Below, in pieces: positions 54,906 through 64,000 of a stretch of DNA of 64,000 nt. Below the pieces are notes generated by a model. The model was not told the origin of the DNA. It made no database searches and saw only the letters and a list, made by a program, of their open reading frames with translations. Numbering within the stretch: position 1 is the stretch's first letter; each line of letters opens with the position of its first letter. Source of the DNA: Artemia franciscana (Eukaryota; Arthropoda; Branchiopoda; Anostraca; Artemiidae); NCBI RefSeq assembly GCF_032884065.1, contig NC_088868.1, positions 3,157,043-3,221,042 on the forward strand, read 5' to 3'. The translations under genes and the position numbers were made by a program.

Positions 54906-55429
54906 TTACAATATTGTCTATTTCTTAGCTAGGCCTATCTTAATATTCTATAGATTTTAGGCTAAAATCAATAGATTTTATAAATTTGAATTTTGTCGAA
55001 GAGGAGTTAATTTCCGCTAATTGTTTTCTGTTTCAAAGTTTATTAATTTTTTTTTATCGTTGACAACATTGTTCATAAGAACCCAAGGCCAAATTTTAAC
55101 CAAATAATGCTCATAGCAGCTAAAAAAAATTGCAGAAAAGCCGAGTTTTCAGATTATCCAGAGGGTTAAATATGTTTTCATTTTTGTGCCCTTGGTATTT
55201 CAACGAATCCGAAGCGGCACACAATGCTTATTCAGGAGTTTAAGGAAGTGAGACGTGTTATAGCTTTGTGGGTAACAAAGTTTGGTACTTGTGTCTTATA
55301 GCCACCATATCCAAGAAGTGAAGTTAGGTTAATCCTAGTGATACAATTTTTACTTCATAATATAAAAAATAAATGTTGCTAACACATTTTGCATGCAGCT
55401 CCGCTACTCTTTAATCTCCCCCCTTTTTT
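54906..55429. other. Unassigned AT-rich sequence
   Basis: A short motif 'gaagtgaagttaggttaatc' at 55314-55333 also occurs at 33840-33859, and in inverse orientation (partial) near 59940. That suggests a small dispersed repeat; nothing coding. Confidence 0.35.
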
Positions 55430-55650
55430 AAGATTTTTTCCCATTTTTTTTTAGAATGAAGCCTAAAACACAAGAGCAGTTTTATTAGAATATTCAGCTT
55501 TTTAAAAGTGATAAAAATTTTAGTTGAAGAGAAAAGGTACTAAGCTGGGGGTGGGGATAACCTCTTCATATACGGAATAATTTCAGTTCGTTTTGAATTT
55601 TAATGTTGCTTCTTACTTTCAGTTGAAAGAACCTGTTGTTCTTTTCATTT
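55430..55650. repeat. Family A palindrome, right arm mostly
   Basis: 'tatacggaataatttcagtt', 'cgttttgaattttaatgttg', 'cttcttactttcagttgaa', preceded by 'gaagagaaaaggtactaag'. The left arm is barely recognisable ('aacacaagagcagttttatt'). Confidence 0.55.
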
Positions 55651-55659
55651 AATTAGACA

Positions 55660-56290
55660 TTTAATCCAAGTGTGATTAGATATTAAATGTGTGGAGCAAT
55701 GCCGGGGGAAGAGGGAGGACTTAATCTACTGAGTGTACATTACTATAACTGTATTTTAGTGGAGCCCCCATTGAGCTGTAAATGTCCATTGATGTATATT
55801 TCGTGAACCAGTAAAACATGACTGTTTACAACATTTTTGTGCTTTTTCAGTCATGGAAAAGAGTCTCACCATACATTGAAAATAATTCAAATTTCAAAGA
55901 AGAAGAACAGCGAATATTGAAATAGTCAAAAATGGATAACAGTGATGATGGCAGCATGCTATTAAGAGAAAAGAAGAGACTCACCGAAACCCAATGAGAT
56001 ACCAATAATCTGTGGCAATGTAGAATATAAGGTAGTTGACATGAATCGGGAACAGTTTTTTTTATTATTATTATTATAAATAGAGGCTTATTGAGTGTCT
56101 TAGATCTAAAAAGAGGTATGACTGTTTTTGGTAGCTTGATTGAAAACTGAAACTTAATGAGACGTTCTCAGCTGGTAATTTTATCCATTTTTATTTTCTC
56201 ATAATATTCGGAGCAACAGCTGGTATAATTCTTTGCTATTTGCTCTCAAAAAGAATTTCACTATTTCCATTTGAACTAGGCATGAGGCTA
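55660..56290 (+). pseudogene. Decayed relative of the 48257 ORF (copy 3)
   Basis: Matches both the upstream part ('ttttagtggagcccccattg', 'gtgaaccagtaaa') and the ORF part ('actgtttacaaca', 'ccaaatttca' as 'tcaaatttcaaagaagaag', 'aacagtgatgatggcagcat', 'aagagactcaccgaaaccca', 'gtagttgacat'). It has stops (TAG in 'gaaatagtcaaa') and a single module. It is closer to copy 2 than to the 48257 copy around 'agataccaataatctgtggc'. Confidence 0.65.
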
Positions 56291-56469
56291 CTACTCTTGG
56301 TGTCACATGGCCATGCAGTTGCAACTCTGAGAATCAAACTAGTTTTGGGGGAATTTGTTTTAAACTTATTAAATAAACTAAACTTATTAGTTTGGGGGAG
56401 GCTACTAGTTTTGGTGTGACAGGTGCATATGGTGTAAGTAACTAGTAATTGTGACTTATGATGGTGGGG

Positions 56470-57370
56470 AGGGGGTTCCGTGATAGGATCTTTCCATAGA
56501 GGAATTTATAATGGGGGAAGAGAATCGTCATGAAGCTAGCGCTGGATTCTCTAGCACTATTTAAAAAACAATGAGAAATTCGTTTAAGTTTTAATGTCGC
56601 TCCTTACTTTCAGTAGAAAAAAACTTTTTTTTATTTAATTTCTTAACATTTTTGAATTAATGCGGGTTCTGATTTTGGCTCACCGTTCATGAATAATTAC
56701 AACAAAATTTGCATATTAGTTTTCCTTTTTTTGGCTAAATGGCTTTCTCAAAGTTTTGATCGGACGATTTTAATGGAAAATGGGCAGGGGAGAGGGCCTA
56801 GTAGCCCTCCAATTTTTACGGTTAGGTAAAAAAGTCCAATAGAACTTTAAATTTTATTTGAAGAACGTTTTTTATTTGTAATAAATATACGTAACTTGCA
56901 AATTAACTTACGCAATAAACTTACATATCTGTGTATTTTTTATTACCTCTATGAGGGGGTTCGTCCCCTCTTCAATACCTCGCTCTTTATACTAAACTTC
57001 GGATTTTAATCCAATTCTTTAAGAATTACCCCCAGAATCAAAAAGGCCGTTTAGTTAGAATAAATATCTCTTTTGAAACTACTAAAAAAAAACTTTAGTG
57101 TAAAGAGTGAGGTATTGAGGAGGGAACGAACACCCTCAAATACATGATTATTTTTTCCTCGTTTTAAGTTTTAATGTTACTCTTTACTTTCAGTTGAACA
57201 AACTTGTTTTTGTTTTGTTTTTTATTGTTTTAAAAAGTAGAGTTGTGAGAAAGAGTCAAACTTTTGCGTAAAGAGCGAGGCGTTGCGGAGGGGACAACCC
57301 CTTTCATATACGGAATAATTTCTGTTTGTTTTAAGTTTTTATGTCGCTCCTTACTTTCAGTTAAAAAAAG
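56470..57370 (+). mobile_element. Family A element, rearranged
   Basis: In order: a G-rich inner segment (56464-56560), a lone right arm of palindrome 1 (56580-56630), spacer ('ctaaatggctttctcaaag', 'gagggcctagtagccctcc'), and palindrome 2 at 56945-57200. A second lone right arm of palindrome 1 follows at 57230-57365 with the 35.2-kb stem type (gcgttgcggaggggacaacc). Body and right end are missing. Confidence 0.75.
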
Positions 57371-59489
57371 TTTTTTTTTTTAATAGTTCCGGTAAGTCCA
57401 TAAGCCTTTCATCGCGTAGATGGTTGATTAAACTTAAAGTAAGAGTAGAGTGGCAAATTACATAATAGTTCCACCAGGGTACACAAAGTAAGAGGAGACT
57501 CCCATTTACCGATGGAGTATCAGTTGTTTCTTTTTCGCATGGAAAAGGGCTTAGCCCTATAGCCTTTCTTTGCATAAATGCCCTATTAAAAATCTACATT
57601 CAAACGAACCTTTGCAAGGCATATACAGCCCTCATTCGAACCTATGCAGTCCTCTTCGTCCTTCATGGCTGTTTAAGATTAACAGTAGTAAAACCTGTAT
57701 TTGGTGGAATTATAACGTTAGTGGAATGGACATGGGATAAAACCATTCTCAGATTCTTTGGGGACTACAGCTAAACCTTTCAATCACAAAGCCTCCTCCC
57801 TCGAGAAGTGATGCATTCAGATAAGTATTGCCATGTGCGGCTGTACAGTGTAGTCAAGGGCACTAGGGGGAGGCATGGGGAGCAATTGTTCCCTATATTT
57901 TGAAACATACCCTTATTTGGCATTTCCAACCGATAAAAAGAAAAAGCCCAAGCTCCCCCCGTAAGATTCTCAAAATTGATTTTTTTTTTAAATCAAGAAA
58001 AAGCTGAAGAAAATAAAAAATGCCCTCCCTCCCAGATTTGTAAAGCTACTTTTTTATGTTTATTTAATAAAAATCAAAAAGATCTTTGCCCTCCCCTTAA
58101 AATTTGTGAATTGACAGCCCTGGTTGTACTGGTTTCAGGTGGTTTCGGCTGTGATTGGCTATTAGTAGCAGTCAGTAAACTTCAATTGACTTTGTCAATT
58201 TTCCGTCAAATAAACGATATGATTTTTTTCGTAATACTGATCAATTTTTTTTACTATTAACATTGTAAAATAATCGATATAATTCTGCTCAATATGTTAA
58301 TTTTGTTATTTCTCTGACTTAACACCACTTTAAAACTTTATTTTCTTGAACTAAAACAGAAAAATGGTTTATTTCTTACTGAATTGTTTATACCTCGATT
58401 ACAGTACTATAGAATATTTTGGATAGAAATACAAAGAGGAAAAACGGAGCTATTCCTGGGTCATGAAAATATTATTCAATTAGAGGCAGCCGAATGTGTG
58501 AGAGAAATTTCTCATGTGATAGGTACAAATTACTAGTAAAATAGTTGGTGCGAATTTGCCCTTGGCTATCAGTCAGAAAAATAATATGCATGCTAAAAGA
58601 ATTTTGTTTTATTGAAAGAAATCTAAAGGGGAAACCTAGGATTGACTTTTTGCTTTTACAGAATGTGTCTGCGCATTCATAGGTAATCGATTAGTTGAAT
58701 CATTGTTCTGTAACTTATAGGTCAAATTTTTAAATGTTAAAAATTATTCATTACAAAGCAGAAATTTGTTGATAAATGCAAACATCATTTAGATAAGATC
58801 TACCATTTTCTAAATAACTATTACAAGCCTGGCTGAGCTTAACTTGTATTTTGGGGTCAACACAGAAAATAGAAACGTTTAAAAACGTTAGAAGGTTAAA
58901 ACCATAAAAAAGGTTTAAAAATGCTTACACATTTAAAAATAGCAAAAGAATGCACCGTAGTTTTAGCAAAATATAAAAAAAAGATAACAGTTAAATAAAA
59001 GATGAAAAAACATGTATACACATACACGGGCCATAGTATGTCATGAAAAATAAAACAGATTAGACTGGCAAATTCAAAAAATGGCAAATAAAAGCTCAAA
59101 AAGGAGGAGCTTAGCGAATATTTATAAACAACAAGCAGTAAATTAGTTGCGTATTTTGTTAATATTTTGACTGATATAAGGGTATTTTTATTTCATATTT
59201 TGAAGTTGAAAAATAAGATAAGAACAGCCTGATTGACGGTCCAGGATGGATCAGGTCTGAGTAAGGAGGATCTTTTGAGGGTACGATTTTATTGCATTTT
59301 TTTGAAAACAGAGACAAAAATTGTGTCTCCTGCATAAGTCCTTCTAAACTAAATGTATCTGAGAAGAATAAAATGGAACTTCATCTTCTTAGTAAATTAT
59401 TCGCAAGGCTTTTCGTCGAATAGATTTAATATTTTCTGACTCTTATTAGTTGATCTTGAATTTGTTCAGCTATTGGCTTCTTTCAATAC
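57371..59489. other. Unassigned AT-rich sequence
   Basis: At 58115-58175 the stretch 'actggtttcaggtggtttcg' resembles the retrotransposon tail at 4390-4430 but lacks the reading frame. At 57850-58110 short C-rich patches alternate with A-rich ones. No gene supported. Confidence 0.35.
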
Positions 59490-59760
59490 CAAATTAGTTA
59501 GAAAAGGGTCTTCTGCTGTAAGTAGGTTGAAAAGAATATTTTCTTTTGGGCCGAATAAATGACCTAACTTACTTTTATACAATATTCTGACCATTTACGG
59601 AGTAGTTTGGGACATTCGACTTCCTTTTATGGATTAAGGTATACACCCAATCTTTAAATAGGAATTTCTTGACGTAGTGGGAGCCTCGCATTAGGGAGAG
59701 GAAGTTTTTGTAAAATTAATCTTATATTTGGATTCATAGTGGATTTCTAACTTAGGACTT
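59490..59760 (+). repeat. Segment duplicated at 54630-54905
   Basis: Counterpart of 54630-54905. Similarity also extends weakly to the following 'ttttgcatgcag.t.cgcta' shared with 55388-55410. Confidence 0.7.
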
Positions 59761-60109
59761 AGGATTTTGCATGCAGATTCGCTATTCTCTATCCCCCCCC
59801 TTTGATTTTCAATGCATTTTCTCACCCGTAACTTGTTTTTTCAATTTTTGTTTCGTCACAGTTGATTCAATTGACAGTTACACAGTTTGAAACAAGGGAG
59901 ACGCATTGCGAGAATAGCTGGAAAATATATAATTTGGGAGACTTCACTTCTTAGGTGCAATGGCTATAAGATACAAGTACTCATTGTTTGTTTCGATATC
60001 ATATTTTAAATTTAAGGAATTGTGACAACAATTTATTTAATGGCGATGCAGAAATTTATGGCATATTTCATGGCGAGGTATATGATTAAAGAAAAGAGAT
60101 GAAAATACA
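59761..60109. other. Unassigned AT-rich sequence
   Basis: No coding similarity. The start keeps the short match to 55390-55440 noted for the preceding duplicate. Confidence 0.35.
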
Positions 60110-63100
60110 GAAAGGAACACATATAAAAATTCATTAAGGTTAATTTTACCTATCAATGGCCACGAGCCTGAGAAAATTTGCCTGATTTTCGAAAAAAGAG
60201 AAAGATCCCCATAGAATCTACATAAAAATCACATGATCAGATTCAACGTTTCAAAGAACCTTACTATACAGGTTTCAAGCTCATATCTGCAAAAATGCGG
60301 AATTTTGTATGTTTGCCAGCAGAAAGATCATGGGTGCGTGTTAATTCTTTTTTTCCTACGAGTGGTCGTATCGACTGAATGGTCCTTGAACATAGTGAGA
60401 GGAAATTAAAAGTTCAAGTGCCTTTTTATGGCACTTGGTATTAACCAAGTGACATATAGCAATCGCCAATTCTGTCGGTCTGTCTGTCTGTCTGTCGGTC
60501 TGTCGGTCCCGGTTTTGCTACTTTAGGCACTTCCAGGTAAGCTAGGACGATGAAATTTGGCAAGCGTATCAGCGACCGGACCAGATTAAATTAGAAATAG
60601 CCATTTTCCCGATTTGACCATCTTGGGGGGAATTGGGGCACGGTTAATTCGCAAAAAATAGAAAAAATGAAGTATTTTTAAGTTATGAGCGGGTGATTGG
60701 ATCTTAATGAAATTTGAGGTTTAGAATGATATTGTGTCTCAGAGCTATTATTTTAAATCCCGACAGGATCTGATGACATTGGGGGGGAGTTGGAGGGGGA
60801 AAACCTAAAGTCTCGGTTTTGATACTTTAGGCACTTCCATGTAAGCTAGGACGAAGAAATTTGGCAAGCGTATCAGGGACCGGACCTTATTAAATTAGAA
60901 ATAGTCGTTTTCCCGATTTGACCATCTGGGGGGGGGGGGCGGCGGTTAATTCGGAAAAAATAGAAAAAATGAAGTATTTTTAACTTATGAGCGGGTGATT
61001 GGATCTTAATGAAATTTGATGTTTGGAATGATATTGTGTTTCAGAGCTCTTATTTTAAATCCCGACTGGGTCTGATGACATTGGGGGGAGTTGGAGGGGG
61101 GAAACCTAAAATCTTAGAAAACACTTAGAGTGGAGGGATCGGGATGAAACTTGATGGGAAAAATAAGCGCAAGTCCCAGATACATGATTTACATAATCGG
61201 AACGGATTCGTTCTCTTTGGGGTAGTTGGGGGGGGGGGGGTAATTCTTAAAAATTAGAAAAATGAGGTATTTTCAACTTACGAACGGGTGATCGGATCTC
61301 AATTAAATTTGATGTTTAGAAGGATATCGTGTCTTAGAGCTCTTATTTTAAATCCCGACCGGATCTGGTGATGGGGGCGAGGAGTTGGGAGGGGGAAACT
61401 TAAAACTTGGAAAACACTTAGAGTGGAGGGATCGGGATGAAACATGGTGGGAAAAATAAACACAAGTCCTAGATAGATGACTGACATAAACGGAACGGAT
61501 CCGCTCTCTTTGGGGTAGTTGGGGGGGGGGGGGGGGTATTTCTGAAAAATTAAAAAAATGAGGTATTTTTAACTAACGAACGGGTAATTGGATCGCAATG
61601 AAATTTGATATTTAGAAGGATATCGTGGCTCAGAGCTCTTATTTTAAACCCGACCGGATCTGGTGACATTGGGGGGGGGGAGTTGGGAGGGGGAGACCTA
61701 AAATTTGGAAAACACTTAGAGTGGAGGGATCGGGATGAAACTTGGTAGGGAAAAAAACACGAGTCCTAGATACTTGATTGACATAACCAGAACGGATCCG
61801 CTCTCTTTGGGGTAGTTGGGGGAGGGGGGGGGGGGTTAATTATGAAAAATTAGAAAAAAGGAGGTATTTTTAACTTACGAACGGGTGATTGGATCTCCAT
61901 GAAATTTGATATTAGAAGGATATCGTGTCTCAAAGCTCTTATTTTAAATCCTGACCGGATCTGGTGACATTGGGGGAAGTTTGGGGTGGGGAAATCTAAA
62001 ATGATGGAAAACACTTAGATTGGTGGGATTGGGATGAAACTTAGTTGGAAAAATTAGCAGAAGTCTTGCATACGTGATTTACATATTGGAACGGATCCAC
62101 TCAATTGTGGGGGGGGGGGGGTAATTATGAAAAATAAGAAAAAATGACATATTTTTAACTTACGAAGGAGTGATCGGATCTTCATGGAACTTCATATTTA
62201 GAAGGATCTCGTAACTCAGATCTCTTATTTTAAATCTCAACCGGATCCAGCGTAATTGGAGGGGGGGCAGTTGAGGGGAACCAGAAATCTTAGAAAATAC
62301 TTAAGAGGTGAGATCAGGATGAAACTGGATGGGAAGAATCAAAACCTGTCTAAGATACATGACTGACATAACTGGACCGGATCTGCTCTCTTTGGTGGAG
62401 TTGGGGGGGGGGGGGTAATTTTGAAAATTGAGGCATTTGTAACTTACGAAAGGGTGACCAGATCTTAATCAAATTTGATATTTAGAAGGATCTTGCGCTT
62501 TAAAGCTCTAATTTTAAATACCGATCAGATCCTTTGACATTCGGGGGAGTTGGAGGGGGAAACTGGAATTCTTGGAAAACGTGAAAATTGGGGTATTTTT
62601 ATTTTACGAACAGGTGATCGGATCGTAATGAAATTTGATATTTAGAAGGAATTCATGTCTCAGAGCTCTTATTTAAAATCCCGACCAGATCTTTTGACAT
62701 TGGGGGGAGCTGGAGGGGGAAATCTTGGAAAAACACTTGGAGTGTAGGAATCGGGATGAAGCTTCGTGGATAGAATAAACAAATGTCCTTGAGACGTGAT
62801 TGACTGAACCATACTGGATTCACTCTCTTTGGGGGAGTTGAGGGGAGGGGTTCAGTGATCTGGCGAGTTTGGTGCTTCTGGACGTGCTAAAACGATGAAA
62901 ATTGGTAGGCGTGTCAGGGAGCTTCACAATTTGACTTGATAAAGTCGTTTTCCCAGATTCGACCATCTGGAGGGCAAAAGGGAGAGGAAAAATTAGAAAA
63001 AATTAGGTACTTATAACTTACGAGTGGGTGATCGGATCTTAATGAATTTTGATATTTAGAAGGACTTTGTGACTCAGAGCTCTTATTTTAAATCTTGACC

Positions 63101-63420
63101 GGCATTAAGCCTCTTATTTTCCTTTTTAAATCAATCTATTGATTTATAGAATTTTGCTAGAGCTCAAACCATATGATCTCTTGTCTCTTAGCTCTTCTTG
63201 CCTCGTCACAAGTGCCATATGAGCTCTTAGCTCTTGTTTAAGTGACCGAAAAAATTGGAGTGCAATTAGGCCCTTTCCCCGCCCCCTTTTCCCTAAAACG
63301 TCCGATCAAAATTTTGAGATAGATATTTGTTTTCTTCATCATAGTTGAAATGCCAAATAACTATGCCTTTGGATATAAAATGGCCCACCCTGCAACCCCA
63401 GGAGCAAGGTTTTTAATCTC
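60110..63420 (-). mobile_element. Family A element split by a family B insertion
   Basis: 60110-60426 is family A on the minus strand ('gagcctgagaaaatttgcct', 'tcagattcaacgttt', 'gcaaaaatgcggaattttgt', 'gggtgcgtgttaat'). It stops at 'agttcaagtgcctttt'. Family A resumes at 63239 with 'taagtgaccgaaaaaattgg' and runs to about 63420 ('gatcaaaattttgagata'). In the uninterrupted minus copy at 1505-1545 the two parts are contiguous ('gtgccctttttaagttacca'). Right-end hairpin and palindromes are absent from this copy. Confidence 0.85.
60427..63238 (+). mobile_element. Family B element, complete copy
   Basis: Left end: ATGGCACTTG (60428-60437) within hairpin CACTTGGT-ATTA-ACCAAGTG (60432-60451), then a TCTG/TCGG microsatellite (60473-60510). 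A head unit is repeated twice (about 60508-60812 and 60813-61116), followed by ~300-bp dimeric units up to about 62840 with G runs. Tail: 'cattaagcctcttatttt' and 'caatctattgattta'. Right end: CAAGTGCCAT at 63209-63218, hairpin GAGCT-CTT-AGCTC at 63221-63233, TTGTT to 63238. The subterminal inverted repeats, the 3' hairpin five bases from the end, the internal tandem array and the lack of a target duplication fit Helentron/DINE-type elements. No protein encoded. Confidence 0.9.
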
Positions 63421-63469
63421 AGCTTTTTGATCTTATATCAACACTTCAAAGCTGTATCGAATCCAATTT

Positions 63470-64000
63470 TTACGGCACTAGATATTTACCAAGTGCCATG
63501 ACATATAGACATTTATGACACACGGTGATCGCAAATTCTGTCGGTCTGTCGGTCTGTCTGTCCTGGTTTTGCTAGTTTAGGCACTTCCAGATAAACTAGG
63601 ATGATGAAATTTGGCAGGCGTATCAGGGACCAGACCAGATTAAATTAAAAATAGTCGCTTCCCTTATTCGACCATCTTAGGGGGGTGGGGTGGGGTGGTT
63701 AATTCGAAAAAAAGAGAAAAAATGAGGGATTTTTAACTTACGAATAGGTGATCGGATCTTAATGAAATTTGACATTTAGAAAGATATTGTGTCTCGGAAC
63801 TTACGAAAGAGTGATTTTGAATTTGATATTTAGATGGACACTGTGCCTCAGAGCTCTTATTTTAAATCTCGACCGGATCCGGTGACATTGGGGGGGGGGG
63901 GGCTTGAAGGGGAAACCTAAAATCTTGGAAAACGCTTAGATTGGAGGGTTCGGAATGAAACTTGTTGGGAAAAATAAGCACAAGTTCTAGATACGTGGGT
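63470..64000 (+). mobile_element. Family B element, cut by the window end
   Basis: Degenerate left end ('tttttacggcactagatatt', 'accaagtgcc'), a TCGG/TCTG microsatellite at 63538-63562, head 'ggttttgctagtttaggcac' and the first array units with G runs at 63670 and 63888-63902. Continues past 64000. Confidence 0.85.

Noticed and set aside
44807-63800. Several similar 60-aa reading frames such as those beginning MSIIYLGLVFIFP and MSVIYLGLVFIFP
   Set aside because: They are readings of the family B array unit on its C-rich strand. They start and stop at the same points in each unit and have no protein-like conservation beyond the DNA repeat.

Overview
The window looks like TE-dense, gene-poor, AT-rich DNA from an invertebrate animal nuclear genome. 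There are no bacterial-style operons and no intact recognisable host gene. Almost all protein similarity is to decayed retrotransposon reverse transcriptases (RT). The rest is layered interspersed repeats, a tRNA-derived SINE and G-rich tandem arrays. From memory, the two dominant repeat families resemble those of brine shrimp (Artemia) or a related crustacean. That is a guess that nothing in the window proves.

Two high-copy non-coding families dominate, named here A and B. Family A is about 1.7 kb. It carries one or two ~250-300 bp near-perfect palindromes near its left end, a 13-nt subterminal inverted repeat (AGTAAGGAGCGAC / GTCGCTCCTTACT), and a short hairpin at its right end. Copies or fragments lie at 1-710(-), 1064-2340(-), 6762-8428(+), 8429-12787(+), 27284-28954(+), 29188-30370(+), 38200-39240(+), 40320-41130(-), 43314-44690(+), 56470-57370(+) and 60110-63420(-, split). 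Family B is up to 2.8 kb. It has a 10-nt subterminal inverted repeat (ATGGCACTTG / CAAGTGCCAT), a small hairpin just inside its right end, and a body of ~150 bp half-units (~300 bp dimers), each with a long G run. Copies lie at 2341-3317(+), 35470-37842(+), 44803-47312(-), 60427-63238(+) and 63470-64000(+, cut by the window end). Both layouts match non-autonomous rolling-circle (Helentron/DINE-like) elements. One B copy sits inside an A copy with no target duplication. No Rep/helicase gene is present.

Retrotransposon layer: RT C-terminus at 5650-6246(+), followed directly by a SINE at 6247-6550; a 2.7 kb non-LTR element at 9687-12423(+) nested in family A; a very decayed non-LTR element at 13258-15830(+) split by a 658-bp insertion flanked by a 12-bp duplication; a non-LTR element at 24860-19880(-) split by a gag-less Ty3/gypsy-like element at 23700-20724(-); a non-LTR fragment at 26160-25059(-) that has lost its catalytic centre; and two tail-to-tail fragments at 30425-31760. 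Short C-terminal tails of another element recur at 4342, 34786 and 42083.

Region 47.9-60 kb is a local duplication landscape. One open reading frame at 48257-48706, with an in-frame 126-bp internal duplication, has two decayed relatives at 53.8-54.4 kb and 55.7-56.3 kb. Other pairs are 48.7-49.5/52.9-53.6 kb and 54.63-54.91/59.49-59.76 kb. This ORF is the only candidate non-transposon gene, and its function is unknown.

The nesting gives a relative chronology. The family D repeat (empty copy at 15.9-16.4 kb) is older than the family A pair at 6.8-12.8 kb, which is older than the non-LTR element at 9.7-12.4 kb. Family A is also older than family B at 60.4 kb. All protein assignments come from reading motifs by eye; no database search was possible.
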